A stretch of DNA of 5,706 bases from Victivallales bacterium (GCA_017615955.1 JAFZZD010000421.1:1-5706); one strand, 5' to 3'; positions 1 through 5,706 are shown, counted from the stretch's first letter. Program-made: numbers and translations. Notes: generated by a model not told the origin, from the sequence alone.

Positions 1-44
1 CTATATCGGCACATCCAGGTGCGGCTGGAAGTCACGCGTCCTGA

Positions 45-65
45 TGCGCGGCCAATGGCCGCGCA
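45..65. terminator. Perfect 9-bp GC-rich hairpin, possible terminator of an upstream gene
   Basis: Bases 45-53 (TGCGCGGCC) pair perfectly with 57-65 (GGCCGCGCA) around a 3-base loop (AAT). The stem is almost all G:C, so it would be very stable in RNA. It begins one base after a plus-strand TGA at 42-44. There is no run of T on either side, so it is not a canonical intrinsic terminator. It could be a Rho-assisted terminator, a 3'-end stabilising stem or a palindromic protein-binding site. Confidence 0.35.
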
Positions 66-93
66 CATACCTACCCTCTTGGGGAACAGAGCA

Positions 94-129
94 CTGCGTT
101 AAAAAGACAGCGTCTCTGCGTTGAAAAGA
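94..129 (+). repeat. 14-bp imperfect direct repeat with 22-bp period before the reductase start
   Basis: Two copies of CTGCGTT[A/G]AAAAGA lie at 94-107 and 116-129. They match at 13 of 14 positions and their starts are 22 bp apart, close to two helical turns. The second copy runs into the Shine-Dalgarno sequence. The spacing and position suit a tandem regulator site, but a chance or slippage-derived duplication cannot be excluded. Confidence 0.4.
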
Positions 130-133
130 GGAG
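127..133 (+). promoter_or_regulatory. Ribosome binding site that fixes the reductase start
   Basis: AGAGGAG lies 5 bases before the ATG at 139. An in-frame TTG at 121 lies upstream of this site and would place the Shine-Dalgarno inside the coding sequence, so the ATG at 139 is the better start. Confidence 0.75.
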
Positions 134-138
134 TGAAA

Positions 139-1152
139 ATGCGAAGGATAAGGTTGGGACGTACAGGTCTGAATGTGGCGGCGCAGGCATTTGGTGCGTT
201 GCCGATACAGCGCACAGCCGAGGACGAGGCAGTCAAGATACTGCGCAATGCCTTTGACGGCGGAATGGACTATTTCGACACGGCCCGCTACTATACCGAC
301 AGCGAGGAGAAAATTGGCAAGGCGCTGTCCGATGTCAGGGACAAGTTGTACATTGCCACCAAGACCTTCGCCAAGACAGGCGATGAATTGCGCCGCGACC
401 TGGAGACCAGCCTGCGTCTCCTGAAGACAGATTATATTGACGTCTATCAGTTCCACAATCCGCCCTTTGTCCCCAGGCCAGGCGGAGAGGATGGCCTTTA
501 TGACGCGGCTCTTGAAGCACAGAGGAAGGGGCGGATTCGTTTCATCGGCATAACAAACCATCGCCTGGCATTGGCCAAGGAGGCAATTGCCTCTGGTTTG
601 TTTGACACCTTGCAGTTTCCTCTGTCATATCTTTCAACAGATGAGGAATTGGAATTGCCAGGATTAGCAGAGGCTGCGGATGTGGGCATAATCGCCATGA
701 AGGGGCTGTCAGGCGGGCTTATCACCAGTTCGGAGACAGCCGCCGCATTCATGGCGCAGTACCCGAATCTGCTGCCAATCTGGGGAATACAGCACCAGTG
801 GGAACTGGATGAATTCCTGCGCTTTATGGACAATGTGCCAGAAATGACGCAGGAAATGCGGGAGCGCATAGAGGCTGATAAAAAGGAACTAGGCGGCGAA
901 TTCTGCCGTGGATGCGGCTATTGCATGAAAGGCTGCCCCGCAAAAATCGACATTGGAAACTGCGCCAGAATCAGCCTGCTTCTGCGTCGAGGGCCTGTGG
1001 CGTTCCATCTGACGCCTGAATGGCGTGCAAAAGTGGAGAAAATCAAGGACTGCATCAACTGCGGGCAATGCAGGCAGAAATGCCCGTATGGCCTGGACAC
1101 GCCTGCCCTGCTGAAGCGCAATTACGAGGACTATCAGACCTTCCTGACGTAG
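139..1152 (+). CDS. Aldo/keto reductase with C-terminal double [4Fe-4S] ferredoxin domain
   Basis: A 337-aa cytoplasmic oxidoreductase of the aldo/keto reductase superfamily, probably NAD(P)H-linked; the substrate cannot be told from sequence. The N-terminus has the usual RxLGxTGLxV opening (residues 5-13). The catalytic tetrad is visible as Asp47 and Tyr52 (in the DTARYY segment), Lys75 (TKT) and His106 (QFHNP). The strand motif GITNH (137-141) also fits the TIM barrel. Residues 256-266 and 305-315 each carry C-x2-C-x2-C-x3-C followed by Pro, which are two [4Fe-4S] motifs. This architecture is common in clostridia and sulfate reducers, where electron exchange with ferredoxin is suspected but rarely proven. 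The start is chosen from AGAGGAG 5 bases before ATG. The gene converges on the minus-strand operon, with 23 bp between the stops, and shows no evident functional link to it. Family assignment is firm; specific activity is unknown. Confidence 0.93.
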   Translation: MRRIRLGRTGLNVAAQAFGALPIQRTAEDEAVKILRNAFDGGMDYFDTARYYTDSEEKIGKALSDVRDKLYIATKTFAKTGDELRRDLETSLRLLKTDYIDVYQFHNPPFVPRPGGEDGLYDAALEAQRKGRIRFIGITNHRLALAKEAIASGLFDTLQFPLSYLSTDEELELPGLAEAADVGIIAMKGLSGGLITSSETAAAFMAQYPNLLPIWGIQHQWELDEFLRFMDNVPEMTQEMRERIEADKKELGGEFCRGCGYCMKGCPAKIDIGNCARISLLLRRGPVAFHLTPEWRAKVEKIKDCINCGQCRQKCPYGLDTPALLKRNYEDYQTFLT

Positions 1153-1175
1153 CGAAGCCCATCCGGGCAACGCTA
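1150..1175. terminator. Candidate bidirectional terminator hairpin between convergent genes
   Basis: TAGCG (1150-1154) pairs with CGCTA (1171-1175) and GCCC (1157-1160) pairs with GGGC (1165-1168). An AA/AA internal loop separates the two stems and a 4-base ATCC loop closes the structure. It includes the TAG stop of the reductase and abuts the TGA stop of the minus-strand gene, filling the whole intergenic gap. The symmetry lets it work in both directions. No T-tract follows on either strand, so it is not a canonical intrinsic terminator; folding in RNA is inferred by eye. Confidence 0.5.
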
Positions 1176-4100
1176 TCAGGCGTGTTCGGCCATTTCGGCG
1201 AGTGTGTAGATTTGCGCAGCCATGGTGAAGAAGTTTGCTGCCAGCCTGAGCCGGGCATCGGCTTCCTGGTTTGGCTGCGGGGTTCTGACTGACGCGACTA
1301 GCTGAGCGAATGAACCGCGCAGTGCCTTTGCCTGCTCAGCAACAGTGCTGTCTCCTGCAGCCAGTGTGTCAAGCAGTTGAGTGCATTCGTCCATGGTATG
1401 CTGCATTGTTCTGACATCATCATGCCAGTATATGTCATCTGGGCGGTTCGGTGCGCCTGTCTGTCCCGCCTCCAGCAGCCTTAAAACACCTTTCTTGCTG
1501 CGGTTCAGGCAGTTCACAAAGCCCTCTGTGTTACCTGCAAGCTTATAGTCCGCCGCGCGTTTCATAAGGTCATTTGGTTTTGGGCGCGGCAGCATTGACC
1601 AGTCTGTCACCGAAGTGGCGGATGACAGGGACAAGTCAACGGAAACGTACTCCGGGGCAATCTCCAGCTTGGCTTCCGAATCATAGTCCTCTGAAAGTTT
1701 GATGCTTGAGAAGCGCCATTCGCTGTCAAAGTCAAGTCTGATTGTCTTGAATGAATCGTCATTGAATGCGTATGATTCGTCCCGAAAGTCTTTCAGGTCT
1801 TTTACCCCGGCGAGAAGCTTTCTAACACTGGGGTTCCATTTTTCAAGATCGCCAAGGGACATTTCAAGAAGAGGCACGGTACTTTCAATGGCAACGTCTC
1901 CTGCCGCGAGCTTCAGGCTGTCAATCAAGCCGTCCTCGAATTCTTTCACCCATTTTGACTCTTCCAACTGGTCGTGCCCGCCTTTGTTTTTAATGTACTG
2001 CCTGGCTATGTGATCGACTACGACGCGCAATGGCGCGGTTGCGGGAAGACGGATTTCAACTGATTTTTTGCCTTTTTGGAGCCAAGGCCGCTTGTCAACA
2101 TGCTTTGAGACCACCTTTTCCGAAGTCAAGCGGTATTCAAAGGTTCCTGACAGGCCGATAGTGTCCCTTGCCACGTCAACGACGGGTTTTGATATCGTGC
2201 CTGCTCCACCCTTGACTCCATTTAGAAAGCCCTCGATGGGTTTGCTGAATGCATCGTATGAGACTTTTGCGGAAAAGACAGTGGTTGCAGTGCGTGGCGT
2301 CGCCACATCAAATACATTGAAGAATTCCTCATTGTATATTTTTGACGGAATCTTGACGACTGGATTTGCCAGGCGCGGAATGATGTATTCGCCTGCTGCC
2401 TTTGCTGCCGTCTTTGCCGTTGCCGCCCCCTCCGCCGCTTCGTCCAGTGCCTCTGCCCGCTTTGTCAGAAGCGCGGTTGCGACTGCAAGCAGCTTGGCCT
2501 TGGCGGCGAAGTCATGCCAAAATGCATCATCCTTCTTTTCCGAACCCAGCACCGATTCCTCAAGTTCAGTCAGTTTTTTGTCAAGCATGGAAATTGATTC
2601 GGCAATGCCAGTTGCATTGCCATCTGCGCCTGATGCCACTATCCCGACAAGGTCATCCTTCCATGTGCCATCCATCTCTGCCGCATCGGTGTCGAAGCGG
2701 GTTTGCAGGAATTGCTGAGAGCATACGTTGAGCGTCTTTGCGAAGGACTGGTATAGCTTTCCGTGAACAGAAATCTCCTTGGAGCCAGTGAGGCTGTCTG
2801 AAATTGAGCCATCTAAAATGGAGTCAAATTTGCCAGTGGCATTCGGTATTACATAGACGCCGCCTTTGACGCTCCCCTTTAGGCTACCGTCAATGCTGAC
2901 GGTTTTGCGTTCGCCAACGAGTTCCACATTGCGCTTTTTCAGGAAAACTCCTCCCATTTCGCCGAATATGTTGCGGTTCCGCAGTGTCGCGCTGTATGCA
3001 GCCTGGTCCATATTGCTGCGATGTATGCGGAAGCCAGTGACTGTGGCCCCCAGAACGAAGCAATGGCCTATGCCCTTCAGGGCGGCCTTGCCCCAGGCGA
3101 GGAATGCCTCACGGGGCCGCGGCGTCATAAGTATATTTTGCTTTGAGATGGTCTTGGCAAACTCCTCAAAATTGGCGTATGTCTTGGTGACGGCATATCC
3201 GCCGCCACCAGATGCACTGACAGACGCCTTTGCGCCAATGCCTGGTTTTGATACCTTGCCATCTGGATCAATGCCAGCAGTTATGGAAGCGCTGCCTCCC
3301 ACCTTGCCGCCAACGTAATAGGTGACGCTCACAGTGCCTTTGGAATTGTCCACGCTGATTGTGGCCTTGACATCTGCCGATCCGCCCGCCTTCGCTTTGG
3401 CATCCACTCCAAACAGGCCAATCTTAAACATTGCGTCAACGCCCATGTGCAGGGTTACAGTCCTTTTGCCTCCAGATCTGGCTATGCTGCCCAGTTCATC
3501 GTTTATTGCCTTGTAATTCTTTGCCTCAAGCGATTCCACGCCAGAGTAGTGATATCGGATGCGGTCGTTTGTGAGGTGAGAAAAGTCAGTGGCAGCCTTG
3601 GCCATGTCATCGGTGCAGATGACATCTCCTAGTCCAACATCCGCTGACACTTTTTCATAAATGTCTCCTCCCTGGTGTTTTGGCTGTGGCAAATCCATGT
3701 GACCAAAAAGCTGTCCGCGAAGATTAAGCAGACTGGTGTTGAACATGTCGTCCGCCGCCTTGATTCCATCGTACTGGGCCTTGGTGACACGGTGCTCCGT
3801 GACGGACGAGCGCAAATCGTCCGCCCCACGCCGCATCCGTTCCATCATGCCCATGCTGGTGCCTCGTGCGCGGTCGATGTCATATCGGAATGCGCGCAGA
3901 GAATCGCGTATCTCGTCAAGCTGCTTTTCCTGGAACTTTGCATCGCTGCTGACTTCTTTCGTCGGGTCCGAGAGAAGATAGTCGGTTTTTATGCATTGTG
4001 TCGCCGCCTTGCGCTTGGCGATGACATCGTTCATGCGTTGCTCCATTATAGCAATGTCGCCTTCAATCTTGGTTTTCTGCTCTTGCGAGAGGCTGCCTTC

Positions 4101-4814
4101 AATCTCCCTATACTTGTCCTTGCATTGCTGGACCAGCGCCTTGTAGCGTTCCTCTGCAACGAAAAGTTCCTTTACTTTGGAGGCTGATGCCGCCGTAAGC
4201 TTCAGCAAATCCGTGCGGTTTGACGCATCGTAATAATTGCCGTTGGCAAGCACTAGCACTGCATTTTCGCTGATTTGCCCGTCCTTGAGCATCTGCGCAA
4301 GGCCTAGGACCGCGTTTTTCGCGGAGGCCAGTCCCAGGGGGCCTAGTGCCCTTGATGCGTCTGGGCCGCCTCCTGGAATCTGTGCTTTTGCACGTGTGTC
4401 GAATTCATCAGATGCCATCAGCTTGTTGAGGGCTTTGCTGCAGACTGCTTTGGCGTCTGCTTCCGACACGCCAGGATTGCGGTGCATGAAGGTCTGTGCC
4501 GCTTTGTCCACGAAGTCATCCACGGCTTCACTGCCGCCGATGAGGACACTGATGTTTCTGGCTGATTTATCGGCCTCAAGCTGCTGTTGCTCTGCATTCA
4601 GGATATGGGAGGCCGCGAAGAGTTCCGCCTTGTTGATGGCGCTTCTGGCCATGGTGTCGCCTCCGGCGTTGACGAAGGAGATGACTGTGGAATCGTGTTT
4701 TACGCTTTTCCCCTCCGTTGCAGCAAGGGCTGGCTGGGCTTGTTCAAGGGGCATTAAATCGCCAACTGTCCAGAAACGGTTGCCAAGAGTTGCGTCTGAA
4801 ATGAGATCTGGCAT
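1176..4814 (-). CDS. Large unrecognised protein, candidate type III secretion substrate/effector (1212 aa)
   Basis: I do not recognise the family. The substrate call is inferred from two chaperone-like genes immediately upstream in the same operon. There is no Sec signal peptide, lipobox or clear transmembrane helix. Approximate layout: 1-55 probably unstructured; 56-210 mostly helical; 214-345 charged helices with coiled-coil character; 450-546 a Gly/Ala-rich block of alternating amphipathic beta strands; 637-690 a second such block; 740-810 Ala-rich helices; 840-1065 mixed with more beta strands; 1083-1212 a C-terminal helical bundle. Eight scattered cysteines (125, 231, 274, 400, 585, 698, 1102, 1144) form no metal-binding cluster. 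The start at 4814 follows GAGGAGG by 8 bases. An in-frame ATG at 4652 (Met55) also has GGAGG 7 bases upstream and is a possible second start. Alternatives are a structural/surface protein or a toxin not linked to type III secretion. No catalytic motif is visible. Confidence 0.55.
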   Translation of the reverse strand: MPDLISDATLGNRFWTVGDLMPLEQAQPALAATEGKSVKHDSTVISFVNAGGDTMARSAINKAELFAASHILNAEQQQLEADKSARNISVLIGGSEAVDDFVDKAAQTFMHRNPGVSEADAKAVCSKALNKLMASDEFDTRAKAQIPGGGPDASRALGPLGLASAKNAVLGLAQMLKDGQISENAVLVLANGNYYDASNRTDLLKLTAASASKVKELFVAEERYKALVQQCKDKYREIEGSLSQEQKTKIEGDIAIMEQRMNDVIAKRKAATQCIKTDYLLSDPTKEVSSDAKFQEKQLDEIRDSLRAFRYDIDRARGTSMGMMERMRRGADDLRSSVTEHRVTKAQYDGIKAADDMFNTSLLNLRGQLFGHMDLPQPKHQGGDIYEKVSADVGLGDVICTDDMAKAATDFSHLTNDRIRYHYSGVESLEAKNYKAINDELGSIARSGGKRTVTLHMGVDAMFKIGLFGVDAKAKAGGSADVKATISVDNSKGTVSVTYYVGGKVGGSASITAGIDPDGKVSKPGIGAKASVSASGGGGYAVTKTYANFEEFAKTISKQNILMTPRPREAFLAWGKAALKGIGHCFVLGATVTGFRIHRSNMDQAAYSATLRNRNIFGEMGGVFLKKRNVELVGERKTVSIDGSLKGSVKGGVYVIPNATGKFDSILDGSISDSLTGSKEISVHGKLYQSFAKTLNVCSQQFLQTRFDTDAAEMDGTWKDDLVGIVASGADGNATGIAESISMLDKKLTELEESVLGSEKKDDAFWHDFAAKAKLLAVATALLTKRAEALDEAAEGAATAKTAAKAAGEYIIPRLANPVVKIPSKIYNEEFFNVFDVATPRTATTVFSAKVSYDAFSKPIEGFLNGVKGGAGTISKPVVDVARDTIGLSGTFEYRLTSEKVVSKHVDKRPWLQKGKKSVEIRLPATAPLRVVVDHIARQYIKNKGGHDQLEESKWVKEFEDGLIDSLKLAAGDVAIESTVPLLEMSLGDLEKWNPSVRKLLAGVKDLKDFRDESYAFNDDSFKTIRLDFDSEWRFSSIKLSEDYDSEAKLEIAPEYVSVDLSLSSATSVTDWSMLPRPKPNDLMKRAADYKLAGNTEGFVNCLNRSKKGVLRLLEAGQTGAPNRPDDIYWHDDVRTMQHTMDECTQLLDTLAAGDSTVAEQAKALRGSFAQLVASVRTPQPNQEADARLRLAANFFTMAAQIYTLAEMAEHA
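1179..1568 (-). other. C-terminal helical bundle of the large protein (residues 1083-1212)
   Basis: The last ~130 residues lack the Gly-rich beta character of the middle and read as several amphipathic helices with Leu/Ala-rich faces. They are broken by short Pro/Gly/Asn loops near residues 1117-1127 and 1178-1184. This looks like an independent folding unit. No known family is recognised. Confidence 0.4.
2745..2909 (-). other. Second amphipathic beta block of the large protein (residues 636-690)
   Basis: From Val639 onward, hydrophobic or Gly residues occupy every second position (639, 641, 643, 645, 647, 649, 651, 653, 655). Ser, Asp, Lys, Gly and Tyr lie between them. Another short alternating strand follows at 681-687. 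The opening R636-K-T-V-S-I resembles K450-R-T-V-T-L in the first block. Confidence 0.5.
3177..3467 (-). other. Gly/Ala-rich alternating beta-strand block of the large protein (residues 450-546)
   Basis: Four stretches have hydrophobic residues at every second position with Ser, Thr, Lys, Asp or Gly between: about 453-467, 480-488, 495-513 and 526-534. They are joined by Gly/Asp/Asn-rich turns such as NSKG (490-493) and DPDG (516-519). The strict alternation and the small, weakly charged polar face resemble beta-barrel or beta-hairpin pore strands. The segment is followed by a GGGG run at 536-539. The pattern is seen directly; a barrel or membrane role is inferred. Confidence 0.5.
3780..4175 (-). 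other. Charged helical / coiled-coil region of the large protein (residues 214-345)
   Basis: Residues 214-275 and 291-345 are rich in Glu, Lys, Arg, Gln and Asp with Leu, Ile and Met at heptad-like intervals. They contain almost no Gly or Pro apart from the linker around 282-290, where the only Pro (Pro284) lies. This fits two long antiparallel helices. Similar hairpins occur in several type III translocators and effectors but are not diagnostic. Confidence 0.45.
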
Positions 4815-4817
4815 ATA

Positions 4818-5273
4818 TCAGGCCTCCTCTTCGTCTTCGAGTTCAAGAGGCAGGTCTGCGCTTGGAAAGCGCTCCTCGAAATCCGTGCGGATATGGTTCA
4901 CCAAATCCACAAGTGCATCAATCCACGCGGCTATGCGGTCCGCTGAATCAAAAAGCTCTGCGGGCCTATGGTCATGGGCGATGACCATGCGCGTCTCTGG
5001 ATCCATGGAAATGGAGAAGCCGCCGTTTGGCGCGGCCAGTTCGTTTAGGGCCAGCAGCGCTCGCGCCCGTTCCTCCTGGAAGTCGTCTTCAGGTGCATAT
5101 CCCACATTTGCCCACGCGATTACAACGTGCGCGTCATAGATGTAGTTCAGTTCAACGTCAATGGTGCCATCGATGTTAAAACTGCAGCGTCCATCCTCCA
5201 AGTACAGCTCCATTCCAAGCTTCTTGCCGAAGTCGTCAAGTGAAATGCTGAATGATTCAGGCAATGGCATCAT
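4818..5273 (-). CDS. Class I (CesT-like) type III secretion chaperone, candidate (B)
   Basis: A 151-aa acidic cytoplasmic protein with the order of elements expected of the CesT/SycE fold. These are helix 1 (about 12-20, LDDFGKKLG), strands near 30-34, 38-44 and 48-55, helix 2 (64-80, with LLALNELA), strands 85-90 and 95-100, and a long helix 3 (108-136). An acidic tail (140-151, ending EDEEEA) follows. The LGM-x-L-x-LEDGRC stretch and the LLALN helix followed by NGGFSISMD match the family's usual pattern. Such proteins are homodimers that bind one or a few secreted substrates before export. AGGAGGT lies 6 bases before the first of two adjacent ATG codons, so Met1 or Met2 could be used. The start overlaps the stop of gene A (ATGA), and the stop is 3 bp before the large gene, its likely client. 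A YbjN-like protein of similar fold is an alternative. Confidence 0.62.
   Translation of the reverse strand: MMPLPESFSISLDDFGKKLGMELYLEDGRCSFNIDGTIDVELNYIYDAHVVIAWANVGYAPEDDFQEERARALLALNELAAPNGGFSISMDPETRMVIAHDHRPAELFDSADRIAAWIDALVDLVNHIRTDFEERFPSADLPLELEDEEEA
4823..4829 (-). promoter_or_regulatory. Ribosome binding site of the large gene, inside the end of chaperone-like B
   Basis: GAGGAGG on the minus strand lies 8 bases before the ATG at 4814. It is formed by the GAG GAG G.. codons of the acidic C-terminal tail of the upstream gene, so translation of that gene passes over this site just before the large gene starts. Confidence 0.75.
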
Positions 5274-5695
5274 TTTTGGACCTCCTCTGCTGAAATGGTG
5301 GTTGCAAGGCGTGCTTTCCAGTCCTGGAGCATGCGCAGGAAACCGTCGATGTAGGCGCCAAAGGCGTCCTCATCCTCGAATGCGGTGTCATCGAAGCGGT
5401 CAGTGAGGTATATGGCGTTCTCACTTTCATTAAGGGAGAGGGTGGCGCCGTCTGTTGCGCGCCAGAAGAAGTTGCCGCGCAATGCGGCTTCCGCGAAGCT
5501 GACGGGGCAGGGGCTGTCGCCGCAGCTTCCCACAAGAGCACGGCAATAGGCGGTGCCTGTGTCATCTTCCAGAGCGAAAAAGTCGATTGGCGTTTCGTGA
5601 ATGTCCATTGTGAAGCCGAAATTGTCCTCTTGGACAGTTTCGGGCGATGAGAGGCCCACGGCCATGTCGGCCAGTCTTTGAAGTGTGTCTTTCAT
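5270..5695 (-). CDS. Class I (CesT-like) type III secretion chaperone, candidate (A)
   Basis: A 141-aa acidic protein. The clearest family signal is the second half: helix 2 leading into AALRGNFFW (70-78), then the strand pair around GATLSLNE (83-90) and NAIYLTDR (93-100). A long final helix (106-133) contains FxxYIDGFLRMLQDW. This matches the (L)LxxNxFW...GGxxLxLD...LxxR...FxxxLxxFxxxxxxW pattern of CesT/SycE chaperones. The first half has a short helix (1-13) and strands near 24-31, 34-42 and 47-54. It differs greatly from gene B, so the two are not a recent duplication. Only 11 bases lie upstream in the window, with no good Shine-Dalgarno. A TAA at 5703-5701 could end a preceding gene 5 bases away. 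ATG at 5695 is preferred because it supplies helix 1; Met11 is a weaker alternative. It is the first visible gene of the operon and overlaps gene B by 4 bases. Confidence 0.65.
   Translation of the reverse strand: MKDTLQRLADMAVGLSSPETVQEDNFGFTMDIHETPIDFFALEDDTGTAYCRALVGSCGDSPCPVSFAEAALRGNFFWRATDGATLSLNESENAIYLTDRFDDTAFEDEDAFGAYIDGFLRMLQDWKARLATTISAEEVQK
5280..5286 (-). promoter_or_regulatory. Consensus ribosome binding site of chaperone-like B, inside the end of gene A
   Basis: AGGAGGT on the minus strand lies 6 bases before the ATG at 5273. It is a very strong Shine-Dalgarno sequence placed within the last codons of gene A (encoding EEVQK), which suits efficient coupled translation. Confidence 0.8.
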
Positions 5696-5706
5696 TTCTG
5701 TTATGC

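Larger units (their letters stand above)
1..138. other. Leader region upstream of the reductase; possible 3' end of an upstream gene
   Basis: No complete gene is visible here. On the plus strand, frame 1 is open from the window edge to a TAA at 100-102, frame 2 to a TGA at 122-124, and frame 3 to a TGA at 42-44. Any of these could be the tail of an upstream gene, and none has a recognisable sequence. The frame-3 stop lies immediately before the 9-bp hairpin at 45-65, which would suit a gene end followed by a transcript-end structure. The region also holds a 14-bp imperfect direct repeat (94-107 and 116-129) and the reductase ribosome binding site. I see no convincing sigma-70 promoter. Confidence 0.35.

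Noticed and set aside
79..105. Sigma-70-like promoter before the reductase (TTGGGG and TAAAAA)
   Set aside because: The spacer is only 15 bases and both boxes are poor matches.
121..138. Upstream TTG start extending the reductase by 6 residues
   Set aside because: It would put the Shine-Dalgarno inside the gene, and the family normally begins with a short lead into the RxLGxTG strand as given by the ATG at 139.
1..561. 186-codon minus-strand open frame opposite the reductase
   Set aside because: It lies antisense to the catalytic part of the aldo/keto reductase, whose motifs are unmistakable. It has no recognisable domain of its own.
2068..2718. 216-codon plus-strand open frame rich in Ser, Ala and Val
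   Set aside because: It is a low-complexity antisense frame inside the large gene, with no Shine-Dalgarno or domain pattern.
3675..4187. 170-codon plus-strand open frame with some hydrophobic stretches
   Set aside because: It is antisense to the coiled-coil region. The hydrophobic runs mirror charged helix codons, and no supporting start signal is seen.
1176..4814. WxxxE effector motif in the large protein
   Set aside because: Each Trp was checked for Glu four residues on, and none fits.
1176..4814. Signal peptide or transmembrane helix in the large protein
   Set aside because: The N-terminus has no charged-hydrophobic-polar signal layout, and the most hydrophobic runs (about 585-595 and 774-784) are too short or too polar for a membrane helix.
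4237..5139. 300-codon plus-strand open frame rich in Ser and Ala
   Set aside because: It is antisense to the N-terminus of the large protein and to gene B. Its Ser/Ala/Arg-rich composition is what results from reading Glu/Ala/Leu-rich codons on the other strand, and it runs across a real gene boundary.
1..5706. tRNA, rRNA, CRISPR array, insertion sequence or attachment site
   Set aside because: No cloverleaf, regularly spaced repeats, transposase motif or terminal inverted repeats were seen; almost all of the window is occupied by the four genes.

Overview
The window suggests an anaerobic Gram-negative bacterium with moderate, slightly GC-rich DNA. Two things point this way. The first gene is an aldo/keto reductase with a C-terminal double [4Fe-4S] ferredoxin module, a type common in strict anaerobes. 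The opposite strand carries two small acidic proteins that look like class I (CesT/SycE-type) type III secretion chaperones, directly upstream of a very large unrecognised protein. Desulfovibrionaceae-like bacteria or a Verrucomicrobiota/Lentisphaerota-type anaerobe would fit, but the sequence alone does not settle the lineage.

Layout: 1-138 is a short leader with a perfect 9-bp hairpin, a 14-bp near-perfect direct repeat, and the ribosome binding site of the reductase. 139-1152 (+) is the reductase. 1150-1175 is an imperfect hairpin that fills the 23-bp gap between two convergent stop codons and may terminate transcription from both sides. 5695-1176 (-) is a tight three-gene operon: chaperone-like protein A (141 aa), chaperone-like protein B (151 aa), and a 1212-aa protein. 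A and B overlap as ATGA, and B ends 3 bp before the large gene starts. Both junctions have a strong Shine-Dalgarno sequence inside the preceding coding sequence, so translation is probably coupled.

How the genes may work together: the model I favour is that the 1212-aa protein is an uncharacterised type III secretion substrate (effector or translocated pore/channel) held export-competent by one or both chaperones. It has no Sec signal peptide or clear transmembrane helix. In order it has a Ser/Thr/Ala-containing N-terminus, a helical/coiled-coil region, and a Gly/Ala-rich block of strictly alternating amphipathic beta strands. A second beta block, a mixed region and a C-terminal helical bundle follow. 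The alternating strands, which recur around a [KR]-x-T-V-[ST]-[LIV] motif, are the most striking unexplained signal and resemble a barrel or pore architecture. No secretion apparatus gene lies in the window, so the assignment rests on the chaperone-like neighbours and the domain pattern.
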